Notes: generated from the letters alone by a model not told the origin. Positions 18,120 through 27,587 are shown, counted from the stretch's first letter. The stretch: 62,654 nucleotides of DNA from Oscillospiraceae bacterium (GCA_009783205.1 WRHO01000007.1:1-62654), one strand, 5' to 3'. A program made the numbers and translations.

Positions 18120-19658
18120 TTATGATTTATAAAGCATAAGCTCTTTAATAAGTAGGTGCCGAGCTACACCGGCGCGATGTATGCCGTCAAAATATAGGAG
18201 ATTATTTGATTTCGTTTTTGACTTCACAAGCCGATTTTTCGCATCTTCGAATTCAATATTCCAATTTTCTATATTAGCGGTCATACGGTAGATTTCGCCA
18301 AAAATACTCGCAATAACCATAATATAGTTATTAACGATACATTCGGCGTTGTACGGAACAAGAAAATTACTTTTATAAGTAGTTTTCCCAAATCTCTTGT
18401 TATACATCCAACCGGTGCGTATTCCGTTACGGGTCGGGTCTAATTCCTCATTAATACAGAAAATTGCTTGTTTCGCAAGTTCTTGAAAAAATCCAAGTGC
18501 ATAGTCAAACTGAAGCATTGTACCAAACATTTTACCGTAATTGTCACCGAATTCACCGTAAAGAACTTCATTTATATGCACGATTAAGTCTTCGTCGTCT
18601 AATCGCTTTATAACGGCATTTTTTACTTTAATAGCCTCTTTATCTGAAAATACAGTTGTATCCTCAAGCATTTTACCGAGTGATTGTCGAACTAACCGTT
18701 GTAATCTGTGTGCGGCTTGTTTAACAGAAAGTGTCATTGCGTGGTCGGAAGGGGAGTGATTGTCGGCGATTTCTAATGCAAAATGAAGGTCTTCCATTAG
18801 ATTAATGCCTTGAATCGTTTTAAAGAAAGAATCAAGTGAATCGTTAAGCTCCTTATTCCCGGGAGAAAAATATTGCCATTCTTGTTCGTTCCATTTTCCG
18901 GGTGATGAGGTTTTTACCTTAGGGTCTTTTAAAGAAACAATAATATCAGCTAAATTCAACAGCCATAAATCGAAAACAGCGGATTTTACTCTTATTTTAT
19001 CGTCGTTAAACAAGCTTTCAAATCTTCCGATAACTCTCGCGAGGCTTAGTAAACCATTTTCACCCGTGCTTATTGTGCCGTGAATATCGTGCGCGCCTAT
19101 CATTTCGGAATAATACGACAGATTGAGCGATGTGAATTTACATTTACAGCTTGCGGCAATTTCATTAAAACGATACGTCACCGAAGCCTTTGAACCCGCG
19201 AAAAGTGCTTTTCCTTCAACCGGGTGGCGGCGGTCTATAATGGTTTTACCGACATCATGATATAACGCGGAGACCATACAGTTAAAATTTCTTTGTTGAA
19301 TATCTGCTTTATTAATACTCTTTTTTATATACTTTTCCGTGAGCTTTTTTATTCCCTCGTTTTGCTCTGCATAGCTTAAAATGTGCGCCATTGCCGCGAC
19401 AACATTACAGACGTGGTTAAAATGTCCCGTGTTATCATTACCGCCGCCTCCTTTAACAACACATCTTTCACTGCCTATTACTGCGGTAATTCTTGCGTTT
19501 TTATCGGCAATAAGCTTATTATCGAATAAAGACTTCCACTGCTTGGCAAAGGGGATAACCATTCCGTTATACTTTCCGGTTATATACGCTTCTTTAATCT
19601 GTTCCATCTCGGCACAAAAAACTTCATTTTTTTTAGCGTTTACTAAATCAAGTAACAT
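18120..19658 (-). CDS. HD-superfamily protein of unknown specificity
   Basis: This protein of about 512 aa has an HD-like core: FNHVCNVVAAMAHIL, then CMVSALYHDVGKTIIDRRHPVEG, and a later LWLLNLADIIV that could supply another metal ligand. HD proteins are usually metal-dependent phosphohydrolases acting on nucleotides or RNA; the substrate is unknown here. The C-terminal 250 residues match nothing I know. I chose the ATG at 19658 (MLLDLVNAKKNE) because GAGGTGG lies 6 nt upstream; an ATG at 19673 lies upstream of that site. It is convergent with the SASP gene and follows purD by 71 nt in the same direction. Confidence 0.75.
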   Translation of the reverse strand: MLLDLVNAKKNEVFCAEMEQIKEAYITGKYNGMVIPFAKQWKSLFDNKLIADKNARITAVIGSERCVVKGGGGNDNTGHFNHVCNVVAAMAHILSYAEQNEGIKKLTEKYIKKSINKADIQQRNFNCMVSALYHDVGKTIIDRRHPVEGKALFAGSKASVTYRFNEIAASCKCKFTSLNLSYYSEMIGAHDIHGTISTGENGLLSLARVIGRFESLFNDDKIRVKSAVFDLWLLNLADIIVSLKDPKVKTSSPGKWNEQEWQYFSPGNKELNDSLDSFFKTIQGINLMEDLHFALEIADNHSPSDHAMTLSVKQAAHRLQRLVRQSLGKMLEDTTVFSDKEAIKVKNAVIKRLDDEDLIVHINEVLYGEFGDNYGKMFGTMLQFDYALGFFQELAKQAIFCINEELDPTRNGIRTGWMYNKRFGKTTYKSNFLVPYNAECIVNNYIMVIASIFGEIYRMTANIENWNIEFEDAKNRLVKSKTKSNNLLYFDGIHRAGVARHLLIKELMLYKS

Positions 19659-19729
19659 AATTTTCCACCTCATTTTCTTTCTATTATATTATACGTTTCG
19701 ACAAGTTTCAATTCAATTTTATAAAATCT

Positions 19730-21028
19730 TTATTTTTGGGGTAAAAAGCCATTCTTCAACGCTTTATTCCCTATATCCGTTCTGTAATGCGCGCCTTCAA
19801 ATTTAATATCGTTTATCTTTTTATACGCATTGTCAACGGCGGATTTAAGGTCGTCGGCTATTGCGGTTACGGCAAGAACTCTTCCGCCCGAAGTAACGAT
19901 TGCGGGGGCGGCATTAACGGTTGAAAGCTTTGTTCCCGCGTGATATATGCAAATATTGTCGTTGGAATTGTCCAATCCCGTTATTTGGAACCCGGTTTGA
20001 TATTTTTCGGGGTAGCCGCCGCTCGCCATTACTACACAGGCAGAGCTTTTATTGTCAAATTCTACTTTTATATCGGAAAGACGTTCTTCATGAATCGCTT
20101 GAATTATTTTTAAAAAGTCGGTTTTCAACAGCGGGAGCAGGCATTGGGCTTCGGGGTCGCCGAAACGACAGTTGTATTCGATTACGCGAACGCCCGAGTC
20201 GGTCAGCATCAGCCCAAAGTACAAGCAGCCCTTAAACGGTCGCTCCTCTTGCGTCATACCGTTCATCGTGGGAAGAAAAATCTTTTCCATACATTCATCG
20301 GCAATTGCCGGGGTGTAGTACGGGACGGGTGCGATTACGCCCATCCCCCCCGTGTTCAACCCTTTGTCTCCGTCAAATGCGCGTTTATGGTCGGTAGAAG
20401 GCGGCATAGGCACTATTGTTTTTCCGTCGGTGAACGCTAAAACCGTCACTTCTGTTCCTTTTAAAAATTCTTCAATTACTATTTGCTTTCCCGAATCGCC
20501 AAATTTGCCGCCGAGGAGCATATCTTCAATCGCCGAAATTGCTTCGTCTTCATTTTGTGCAATTATTACGCCTTTACCTAAAGCCAAACCGTCACATTTT
20601 ATTACGGCGGGATAAGAATTGCGCGATTTTATATATTGAATTGCCTTTTGAGCGTCCTTAAACGCCTCAAAGTCGGCGGTAGGTATTGCGTGACGTTTCA
20701 TGAAATCTTTTGAAAATTTCTTGCTCCCTTCTAATATTGCGGCGTTTTTACGTGGCCCGAAGGTTTTAAAGCCCGCTTCCTCAAGCTTGTCGACCATGCC
20801 GAGAACCAACGGGTCGTCGGGTGCCACAAATACAAGGTCGGCGGATATTTCCTTTGCTAACGCGACAATACTCGGTATATCGGTTGCTTTTACGTCGCGA
20901 CAAATTGCTTCCGATTGTATTCCGCCGTTACCGGGAGCCGCATAGATTTCGGTTATATCGGGTGATTTTCTCAGCGTTGATACAATCGCGTGTTCGCGAC
21001 CGCCCGAACCTATTACAAGAATTTTCAT
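19730..21028 (-). CDS. purD: phosphoribosylamine-glycine ligase
   Basis: This 432 aa ATP-grasp enzyme catalyses the second step of de novo purine synthesis (phosphoribosylamine plus glycine plus ATP to GAR). It begins with MKILVIGSGGREHAIVSTLR, typical of PurD, and shows PAVIKCDGLALGKGVIIA and IEYNCRFGDPEAQ of the ATP-grasp fold. Length is normal. AAAGGAAAAA precedes the ATG. No other purine genes are next to it in the window, so it appears as a stand-alone pur gene, divergent from the unknown gene at 21082. Confidence 0.97.
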   Translation of the reverse strand: MKILVIGSGGREHAIVSTLRKSPDITEIYAAPGNGGIQSEAICRDVKATDIPSIVALAKEISADLVFVAPDDPLVLGMVDKLEEAGFKTFGPRKNAAILEGSKKFSKDFMKRHAIPTADFEAFKDAQKAIQYIKSRNSYPAVIKCDGLALGKGVIIAQNEDEAISAIEDMLLGGKFGDSGKQIVIEEFLKGTEVTVLAFTDGKTIVPMPPSTDHKRAFDGDKGLNTGGMGVIAPVPYYTPAIADECMEKIFLPTMNGMTQEERPFKGCLYFGLMLTDSGVRVIEYNCRFGDPEAQCLLPLLKTDFLKIIQAIHEERLSDIKVEFDNKSSACVVMASGGYPEKYQTGFQITGLDNSNDNICIYHAGTKLSTVNAAPAIVTSGGRVLAVTAIADDLKSAVDNAYKKINDIKFEGAHYRTDIGNKALKNGFLPQK

Positions 21029-21068
21029 TTTTTCCTTTTTCCCTCTTTATTATTTTTTAAATATGTGT

Positions 21069-21074
21069 TATACT
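21069..21074 (+). promoter_or_regulatory. -10 box directly upstream of a start codon (leaderless)
   Basis: TATACT lies 7 nt before the ATG at 21082. The -35 region 17 bp upstream (TTTATT, 21046-21051) is weak. Transcription would begin at or within 1-2 nt of the ATG, and no Shine-Dalgarno sequence is present. Confidence 0.5.
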
Positions 21075-21081
21075 TATTCAC

Positions 21082-21669
21082 ATGAATGAAAAAAACACAT
21101 TAATTGAAGCATTATCGGAGGTTATTGAGAAAGCCGCCGTAAGCCTTCAAAGCGCGGTCGGGTATGTTTACGCGGTGGGGGAGAATGACTTTTACAACAT
21201 TAACGTCAAGGATTTGTTTAAAATAAGTCTTTCCGCTTTAGACAATCCCGACGGTCTCTCGCGTCTCGGCATTTCGCCTAATAAGGATATTGCCAATTTT
21301 ACACAGCTCTCCGACCTGATGTTCTACACCTTTGCGGTGAGGACGCCGTATTTAAAGCGCAACCCCGGTATTAAAGCGAGCGACCGTTTGATTACGGATT
21401 TATATAACGCCTGTGTTGAAAAAGGCGCGGTCGACCCCGATAATTTTGTGCGCGAGGATTTTAAAGCAACAATGAAGCTCGCTAAAAGCAACCGACTCGA
21501 ACCACCCTTTAACGGAGAATGGTTCAGACGGTGGGTCTATTCCTACGGCGGAGAATTGGCAGAAATTACAAATTTAAATATGTTTGTACTCGGGTGCATG
21601 GACGCGCTTTTCCCACTGTATTATGCCGAGTTGACGGAAAAAATAGCTGTTTTATTAAAAGAGTTCTAA
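21082..21669 (+). CDS. uncharacterised 195 aa protein
   Basis: This soluble-looking protein has no signal peptide or membrane helix. It is mostly helical by composition, with motifs such as RTPYLKRNPGIKASDRL and EPPFNGEWFRRWVYSYGGEL. I do not recognise the family. It has its own transcription start: a TATACT -10 box 7 nt before the ATG and no ribosome binding site, suggesting a leaderless mRNA. It ends 14 nt before the inverted-repeat element at 21683, which separates it from the convergent glutamate dehydrogenase gene. Confidence 0.7.
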   Translation: MNEKNTLIEALSEVIEKAAVSLQSAVGYVYAVGENDFYNINVKDLFKISLSALDNPDGLSRLGISPNKDIANFTQLSDLMFYTFAVRTPYLKRNPGIKASDRLITDLYNACVEKGAVDPDNFVREDFKATMKLAKSNRLEPPFNGEWFRRWVYSYGGELAEITNLNMFVLGCMDALFPLYYAELTEKIAVLLKEF

Positions 21670-21682
21670 GAGTCTGCCATTT

Positions 21683-21788
21683 GTGATTTTGAGCGGATTT
21701 TTCGTCAGACGAGGCGATTTTTCTGCGAATATACGTTTATATTTAAAGAAAAATCAACGAAGTATGGCGAAAAATCCGCCAAAATCAC
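21683..21788. repeat. inverted-repeat element, copy A
   Basis: The terminal inverted repeats are 24-25 bp, starting GTGATTTTG-a-GCGGATTTTTCGTCA and ending in its complement with few mismatches. Inside is a core (GTCAGACGAGGCGATTTTT to ATCAACGAAGTATGGCG) shared with the element at 32805-32964 in the opposite orientation. It fills nearly all of the gap between the convergent genes at 21082 and 21794 and may double as a two-way terminator. Confidence 0.75.
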
Positions 21789-21793
21789 GGGCT

Positions 21794-23071
21794 TTAAAGC
21801 CAGCCGCGCATTTTAACCGCATTATTAACTCTTTCAATTGCAATCATATACGCCGCGTCTCTCATATAAACATTGCGTTCCTTTGCGAGCTTATACACCG
21901 CCGAGAAAGCGTTAGCCATAGTTGTTTGAAGCTTTTCGAGAACCTCTTCCTTGCTCCAAAAATAGTTCATGTTACATTGGATTTGTTCAAAATAGCTTAC
22001 GGTTACGCCGCCGGCATTTGCTAAAAAGTCGGGCGCAAGCATTATTCCGCGTTCTTTAATGAGCGGGTCGCAATCGGGGGTTACGGGACCGTTTGCCGCC
22101 TCGACTATGAATTTCACCTTCTGCGAAATTGTCGAGAAATTATCGGGGGTGATTTGATTTTCGAGCGCGGCGGGTATTAAAATGTCAACCTCTTCGCTTA
22201 ACCAAGCGTCGCCCGAGAGCTTTTCATAACCGAGAGCCTCGGCTTTAGTTTTGTCTATGCTTCCGAATTGGTCTTTTATGCTTACCAATTCCTCAATATT
22301 ACAACCGGATTTTTTTCTGAAGGTGTAGGACGTTTTATCTGCCAAGTCATAGCTCGAAATACAGGTGACCTTTCCGCCTAATTCTGTATACAGTCTCGCC
22401 GCATATTCACCCACGTTGCCAAAGCCTTGTATACTCGCGGTCGTGTTCTTTATATCGACCTTTTCATTTTTCAAAAGGTCGTTCAATACATATATAACGC
22501 CGTATCCCGTTGCCTCGGTTCTGCCCAATGAGCCGCCTAAGCCAAGCGGCTTACCGGTAATTACGCCGGGATAATGTCCGCCCGTGATTGTTTCGTATTC
22601 GTCCATCATCCACACCATATGTTGACCATTCGTCATAACGTCTGGTGCGGGAACGTCCGCATTATAACCGATAATCCTGTTCACCTGTCTGATAAAGCCG
22701 CGACACAAACGCTCTTGTTCCGCGAGCGACATTTCACGGGGGTCACAAACCACTCCACCCTTGCCGCCGCCGAGCGGAATGTCGACAACCGCGCATTTCC
22801 ACGTCATCCACATCGAAAGCGCGCGTACCGTGTCGGCGGTTTCGTGCGGGTGAAAACGCAATCCACCTTTAGATGGGCCGCGTGCATCGCTGTGTTGAAT
22901 CCTGTACGCTTTAAAAGTTTTTGTAGTACCGTTGTCCATCTTTACCGGGATAGTAAAGTGAAACTCTCTCATAGGTTGACGAAGAAATTCTCTCGCCCCT
23001 TGTTCAAGGTTCATCATATCCGCAACCTTATCAAATTGCGCCTGTGCGTTTTCATAGGGATTGTATGCCAT
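21794..23071 (-). CDS. gdhA: glutamate dehydrogenase (Glu/Leu/Phe/Val family)
   Basis: This 425 aa enzyme interconverts glutamate and 2-oxoglutarate plus ammonia. It carries KGGLRFHPH and CAVVDIPLGGGKGGVVCDP (catalytic Lys region), PAPDVMTNGQHMVWMMDEY, and the Rossmann glycine motif GFGNVGEYAA near residue 220. Length and order match hexameric NAD-type enzymes. GGAGG lies 8 nt before the ATG, and a consensus promoter is at 23104-23132. In an amino-acid-fermenting anaerobe it may work in the catabolic direction; direction and cofactor are inference. Confidence 0.96.
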   Translation of the reverse strand: MAYNPYENAQAQFDKVADMMNLEQGAREFLRQPMREFHFTIPVKMDNGTTKTFKAYRIQHSDARGPSKGGLRFHPHETADTVRALSMWMTWKCAVVDIPLGGGKGGVVCDPREMSLAEQERLCRGFIRQVNRIIGYNADVPAPDVMTNGQHMVWMMDEYETITGGHYPGVITGKPLGLGGSLGRTEATGYGVIYVLNDLLKNEKVDIKNTTASIQGFGNVGEYAARLYTELGGKVTCISSYDLADKTSYTFRKKSGCNIEELVSIKDQFGSIDKTKAEALGYEKLSGDAWLSEEVDILIPAALENQITPDNFSTISQKVKFIVEAANGPVTPDCDPLIKERGIMLAPDFLANAGGVTVSYFEQIQCNMNYFWSKEEVLEKLQTTMANAFSAVYKLAKERNVYMRDAAYMIAIERVNNAVKMRGWL

Positions 23072-23103
23072 TTTTATACCTCCAAAATTGTTTATAATGG
23101 GGT

Positions 23104-23132
23104 ATTATACCATATAAACTACACTTTGTCAA
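23104..23132 (-). promoter_or_regulatory. gdhA promoter
   Basis: On the minus strand TTGACA (23132-23127) and TATAAT (23109-23104) are spaced by 17 bp, a full consensus. Confidence 0.8.
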
Positions 23133-23181
23133 TACTTTATCAATCTGTTTTTTTATTTGAAAAATTTTAATTATATAACGG

Positions 23182-23210
23182 TTGCAATTTAAAAATGTTT
23201 ATGTTATAAT
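23182..23210 (+). promoter_or_regulatory. promoter of the hnd hydrogenase operon
   Basis: TTGCAA (23182-23187) and TATAAT (23205-23210) are spaced by 17 bp, 45 nt upstream of hndA. It is divergent from the gdhA promoter with about 50 bp between the two -35 boxes. Confidence 0.75.
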
Positions 23211-23255
23211 CAAAATTGTATAATTATAATTAAAGTATAAAAAGGAGGCAAAGGC

Positions 23256-23753
23256 ATGGCAATGAAAAAGTGTTCTCTCCCGTTTGCGGGAACCGATGAA
23301 CAGGAAAAAGCGTTAATGGCAATTATTGACAAGCACAGGGAAATTCCGGGCGCGCTTATGCCGGTTTTACAACAGGCACAAGAGGTTTACGGGTATCTTC
23401 CTATTGAGGTTCAAGATATAATTGCCCGGGAAATGAAGGTTCCGCTGTCGAAAATTTACGGGATTGTTACATTCTACTCCCAGTTTTCGCTTAACCCAAA
23501 GGGCAAATATAAAATTTCGATTTGCTTGGGTACGGCTTGTTACGTTAAAGGCGCGGGAGAAATCACCAAAAAGTTTCAGGAGAAGCTCGGGATTGAATCG
23601 GGGGGGGTCACTCCGGATGGAAAGTTCTCGGTTGAGGAATGTCGCTGTATAGGCGCGTGCGGGCTGGCTCCGGTAATTATGATTAATGATGATGTTTACG
23701 GCAGATTAAAGGGAACCGACGAAGAGATTGCCGATATTCTATCAAAATATTAA
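23256..23753 (+). CDS. hndA: HndA/NuoE-type [2Fe-2S] thioredoxin-fold subunit
   Basis: This 165 aa protein is the NuoE-like subunit of a multimeric [FeFe] hydrogenase. It shows ALMPVLQQAQEVYGYLP, the KIYGIVTFYSQFSLNPKG motif, and the four [2Fe-2S] cysteines in CLGTACYVKGA and CRCIGACGLAPV. Electrons pass between NAD(P)-side subunits and the hydrogenase. AAAGGAGG lies 9 nt before the ATG. It is the first gene of a tight four-gene operon 23256-27462. Confidence 0.95.
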   Translation: MAMKKCSLPFAGTDEQEKALMAIIDKHREIPGALMPVLQQAQEVYGYLPIEVQDIIAREMKVPLSKIYGIVTFYSQFSLNPKGKYKISICLGTACYVKGAGEITKKFQEKLGIESGGVTPDGKFSVEECRCIGACGLAPVIMINDDVYGRLKGTDEEIADILSKY

Positions 23754-23782
23754 ATTCATTAAATATTAAGTGAGGTGTAAAT

Positions 23783-24142
23783 ATGAAAAATTTAGCTGAT
23801 TTACAGGCTATAAAGGAAAAGTCCCAAAATGAGATGAAGGCACATTCGACCCGCGTTCTTGTCGGAATGGCTACCTGTGGCATAGCGGCGGGTGCTAAAC
23901 CGATAATTGAGGCACTTGAAGAGGGTGTTAAGATGAACAATTTGGCTGATGTTGAGGTAAGTCGCGTCGGGTGTATCGGACTTTGTCAGTACGAGCCGCT
24001 TGTAGAGGTCGTAAAGGAGGGGGAAGACCCCGTAACCTACGTCAATATGGACGTTGATAAAGTCAATAAGGTTATTGAAAAGCATTTAAAAGGCGGCGAG
24101 ATTGTAGAGGAGTACACGGTAAGCGGTACCGCTCTAACTTAA
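23783..24142 (+). CDS. hndB: HndB-type [2Fe-2S] ferredoxin-like subunit
   Basis: This 119 aa thioredoxin-fold ferredoxin is of the HndB type. It has GMATCGIAAGAKPI near the start and VGCIGLCQYEPLVEV later, so three cysteines are visible at the usual cluster positions, as in other HndB proteins. It lies between hndA (29 nt gap) and hndC (32 nt gap). Its exact electron route in the complex is not settled. Confidence 0.9.
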   Translation: MKNLADLQAIKEKSQNEMKAHSTRVLVGMATCGIAAGAKPIIEALEEGVKMNNLADVEVSRVGCIGLCQYEPLVEVVKEGEDPVTYVNMDVDKVNKVIEKHLKGGEIVEEYTVSGTALT

Positions 24143-24174
24143 TAATTTAATTTTTTGAAAGGAAAAGATATAAT

Positions 24175-25692
24175 ATGTCTTGTATACAAACAAAATCTTT
24201 GCGGAATACTGTTTTTTATAAGAAACAAGAGCGGGTTGCTCTTCGTAACTGCGGCTACATTGACCCCGAAAAAATAGAGCAATATATCGGCGTCGACGGG
24301 TATCAGGCGTTGGGTATGGTGTTAACGGATGGCTCATTTACTCCGGAAAAGGTAATTGAAATCGTAAAAGCGTCCGGCTTAAGAGGGAGAGGCGGCGGCG
24401 GTTTCTCAACGGGTATGAAGTGGCATTTAGCGAGAACGATTATACCCGATGCCGACCAAAAATACGTCTGCTGTAACGCCGACGAAGGCGACCCCGGCGC
24501 ATTTATGGACAGGTCTGTGTTAGAAGGCGACCCGCACGCTTTAATCGAGGCTATGACAATAGCGGGATACGCAATCGGCGCAAATCAAGGTTACATTTAC
24601 TTACGCGCGGAATACCCGTTGGCGGTTAAGCGTTTGGAAATAGCTATAGGACAGGCTAAGGAATACGGACTTCTCGGAAAGAATATATTCGAAAGCGGAT
24701 TTGACTTTGATTTGGAGATAAGACTCGGCGCGGGTGCGTTTGTATGCGGTGAGGAAACCGCGCTCATGGTTTCGATTGAGGGAAATCGCGGCGAACCCAA
24801 TCCCCGTCCGCCTTTCCCCGCAGAAAAAGGTTTATTCGGAAAACCGACAATCCTTAATAATGTGGAAACCTATGCCAATATCCCGCGTATTATACTCAAG
24901 GGCTCCGACTGGTTCACCACTATGGGTACCGAGAAATCAAAGGGTACAAAGGTTTTCGCGCTCGGCGGAAAAATCAACAATACCGGTTTAGTTGAAATCC
25001 CAATGGGAATGACGTTGCGCGAGGTCGTCTATGATGTCGGCGGCGGAATCCCTAACGGTAAAAAGTTTAAGGCGGCGCAAACCGGCGGTCCGTCGGGCGG
25101 TTGTATATCCGATAAAAACATTGATATTGAAATTGATTATGATAATCTTATTTCAATCGGCTCAATGATGGGGTCGGGCGGATTAATTGTAATGGACGAA
25201 GACAACTGCATGGTTGATATGGCTAAATTTTTCCTCGAATTTACCGTTGAGGAATCATGCGGGAAGTGTACCCCGTGTCGCATAGGAACCAAGAGATTGT
25301 TCGAAATGCTTGAAAAAATAACATCGGGTAAGGGCGAAATGGAAGACCTCGATGAAATTGAACAGCTTTGTCGTTATATCAAAAAGAATTCGCTTTGCGG
25401 CTTGGGACAGACCGCCCCGAACCCCGTTCTTTCGATGATGAGCAACTTTAGAGAGGAATGGGTCTCTCATATTAAGGATAAGAAATGCGCGGCAAAGGTT
25501 TGCGTCGATTTACTTGAATACAAAATTTTAGCGGATAAATGCGTCGGATGTTCGCTTTGCAAAAAAGCCTGTCCCGTGGACGCTATTTCCGGCGAAATTA
25601 AACAGAAACACGTTATTGACCAATCTAAATGTATCAAATGCGGTGTTTGTGTAAATACTTGTAAAAAATTCGGCGCAATCATAAAGGAATAG
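24175..25692 (+). CDS. hndC: HndC/NuoF-type flavin and Fe-S subunit
   Basis: This 505 aa protein carries the FMN/NAD(P)-binding NuoF domain (LRGRGGGGFSTGMKW, CNADEGDPGAFMDR, GAGAFVCGEETALM), the N3-type [4Fe-4S] motif ESCGKCTPCRIGTKR, and at the C-terminus two [4Fe-4S] ferredoxin motifs (CVGCSLCKKACP and CIKCGVCVNTCKK). Family members of this trimeric hydrogenase often use flavin-based electron bifurcation with ferredoxin and NAD(P)H; whether this one does is inference. It starts directly with the NuoF region, without the extra N-terminal thioredoxin domain found in some relatives. GAAAGGAAAA precedes the ATG. Confidence 0.95.
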   Translation: MSCIQTKSLRNTVFYKKQERVALRNCGYIDPEKIEQYIGVDGYQALGMVLTDGSFTPEKVIEIVKASGLRGRGGGGFSTGMKWHLARTIIPDADQKYVCCNADEGDPGAFMDRSVLEGDPHALIEAMTIAGYAIGANQGYIYLRAEYPLAVKRLEIAIGQAKEYGLLGKNIFESGFDFDLEIRLGAGAFVCGEETALMVSIEGNRGEPNPRPPFPAEKGLFGKPTILNNVETYANIPRIILKGSDWFTTMGTEKSKGTKVFALGGKINNTGLVEIPMGMTLREVVYDVGGGIPNGKKFKAAQTGGPSGGCISDKNIDIEIDYDNLISIGSMMGSGGLIVMDEDNCMVDMAKFFLEFTVEESCGKCTPCRIGTKRLFEMLEKITSGKGEMEDLDEIEQLCRYIKKNSLCGLGQTAPNPVLSMMSNFREEWVSHIKDKKCAAKVCVDLLEYKILADKCVGCSLCKKACPVDAISGEIKQKHVIDQSKCIKCGVCVNTCKKFGAIIKE

Positions 25693-25704
25693 GAGAATTA
25701 TAGT

Positions 25705-27462
25705 ATGATTAATATAAAGTTTAACGGGGCAGAATACGCGGCGGAGCCGGGTATGACAATCCTTGAGGCGGCACGGGCAAATAATGTAGATATTCCTACG
25801 CTTTGCTGGTTAAAACACATTAATGAAATAGGTGCTTGTCGAATTTGTGTGGTCGAATTGGCGGGGCCGGGAAGCTTGATTGCTTCGTGCGTTTATAAGC
25901 TGACTAAATTTGATGAAGGAAAGAATTTTCTTACACATTCGCCGTTAGTCCTCGACAGTCGGAAAAAAACTTTACAGCTTCTTTTATCGGAGCATAACCG
26001 CAAATGCTTGAGCTGTGTACGCAGCAACAACTGTGAATTACAGACGTTATGTAAGGAATTGGGTGTTGATGATGAAACTCTGTACAAGGGTTCAAACGGT
26101 TTAGGCGTCGACATTGACGACTCGGCACTGCATATGTATCGCGACAATTCAAAATGTATTAACTGTCGCCGTTGTGTAGCCGCTTGCGACAAACAGGCGG
26201 TAGGAGTTATCGGCGCGAATTATCGCGGAATTAAAACCGATATAAACTGTGCATTCGACATGGATTTAAGCTCTACCGCCTGTGTTTCGTGCGGACAGTG
26301 TATTAATGTTTGTCCGACGGGCGCGTTGTCCGAGAAGGATAATACCGATGCGGTATGGGCAGCACTTGCCGATGATGATAAAGTGGTTGTTGTTCAAACC
26401 GCACCCGCAGTAAGGGCTTCTTTAGGCGAGGCGTTCGGCTATGCAATGGGAACACCGGTTGAAGGAAAAATGGCGTCGGCACTCCGCGCATTAGGCTTCA
26501 ACTATGTGTTCGACACAAACTTTGGCGCGGATTTAACAATTATGGAAGAATCCAACGAGCTTATTGAGCGCGTAACAAATAACGGCGTTTTGCCGATGAT
26601 TACTTCTTGTTCACCGGGTTGGATTCGTTATTGTGAAGCGTATCACCCCGATATGCTTCCTAATTTGTCGAGCTGTAAATCGCCTCAACAAATGCAGGGG
26701 GCGATGATTAAAACCTATTGGGCGGAAAAAATGAACATTGACCCGAAGAAAATTGTCAGTGTTTCGGTTATGCCTTGTACCGCAAAGAAGTTCGAGCTTA
26801 GTCGCGAGAATCAATCGGGGCAGGGAACCGAACAGGATATTGATATTAGCATAACCACCCGCGAATTATCGCGTATGATTGAAAAAGCGGGAATACTGTT
26901 TAACAAATTGCCCGACGGCGATTTTGACTCGCCGCTTGGTGCGGGAACCGGCGCGGCGGTTATTTTCGGCGCAACCGGCGGCGTTATGGAGGCGGCTTTG
27001 CGTACCGCGGTATGGAAGCTGACGGGCGAGGATGTAAACTCTCCCGTGGAATTTAAAGAAGTGCGCGGGGTTGAGGGGGTAAAAACCGCAACCTATAAAG
27101 CGGGTGACTTAGAGGTTAATGTCGCCGTAGCGAGCGGCTTGTCTAACGCAAAGGAGCTTCTTGAAAAGGTAAAATCCGGCGAAATGAATCTGCATTTTAT
27201 TGAGATAATGGCTTGTCCCGGCGGTTGCGTCAATGGCGGCGGACAAATAATCGTTCCGAGCAAAATTCGCAATTTCACCGATATTCGTGCCGAAAGAGCT
27301 AAAGCATTGTATAGCTTAGATGTATCGAGAGGCTCTTTAAGAAAGTCACACGAAAGCCCCGACATTAAAAAGGCATATTCCGAATATTTGGAAAAACCGG
27401 GTAGTCATAAGGCGCATAAAATATTGCACACAAAGTACAGCGCGACAAACCTTAGTAAGTAA
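25705..27462 (+). CDS. hndD: [FeFe] hydrogenase catalytic subunit HndD/HydA
   Basis: This 585 aa catalytic subunit makes or consumes H2. Order: plant-type [2Fe-2S] domain (LCWLKHINEIGACRICVVEL), His-Cys [4Fe-4S] motif region (HNRKCLSCVRSNNCELQ), two [4Fe-4S] motifs (CINCRRCVAACDK and CVSCGQCINVCPTGAL), then the H-cluster domain with L1 TSCSPGW (Cys302, Ser303), L2 MPCTAKKFE and L3 MACPGGCVNGGGQ. L1 reads Cys-Ser where CpI and CrHydA1 have Cys-Cys. A short C-terminal SSU-like tail follows. It is the last gene of the hnd operon, with GGAG 12 nt before the ATG and a terminator at 27487. Confidence 0.96.
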   Translation: MINIKFNGAEYAAEPGMTILEAARANNVDIPTLCWLKHINEIGACRICVVELAGPGSLIASCVYKLTKFDEGKNFLTHSPLVLDSRKKTLQLLLSEHNRKCLSCVRSNNCELQTLCKELGVDDETLYKGSNGLGVDIDDSALHMYRDNSKCINCRRCVAACDKQAVGVIGANYRGIKTDINCAFDMDLSSTACVSCGQCINVCPTGALSEKDNTDAVWAALADDDKVVVVQTAPAVRASLGEAFGYAMGTPVEGKMASALRALGFNYVFDTNFGADLTIMEESNELIERVTNNGVLPMITSCSPGWIRYCEAYHPDMLPNLSSCKSPQQMQGAMIKTYWAEKMNIDPKKIVSVSVMPCTAKKFELSRENQSGQGTEQDIDISITTRELSRMIEKAGILFNKLPDGDFDSPLGAGTGAAVIFGATGGVMEAALRTAVWKLTGEDVNSPVEFKEVRGVEGVKTATYKAGDLEVNVAVASGLSNAKELLEKVKSGEMNLHFIEIMACPGGCVNGGGQIIVPSKIRNFTDIRAERAKALYSLDVSRGSLRKSHESPDIKKAYSEYLEKPGSHKAHKILHTKYSATNLSK

Positions 27463-27486
27463 GGAAAAGACTCTGTGGAAACAAAA

Positions 27487-27518
27487 AAAGAGGCGATTTA
27501 ATCGTCTCTTTTTTTTAT
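27487..27518 (+). terminator. terminator of the hnd operon
   Basis: Stem AAAGAGGCGAT (27487-27497) pairs with ATCGTCTCTTT (27501-27511) with one G-T pair and a TTA loop. It is followed by an unbroken T tract to 27516. Confidence 0.9.
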
Positions 27519-27587
27519 TATTGCCTGTCTTTTTTCGGCAAATTCCGCGCAATAAGGATTGTATAATAATAACGAGAGTTGTTTTGA

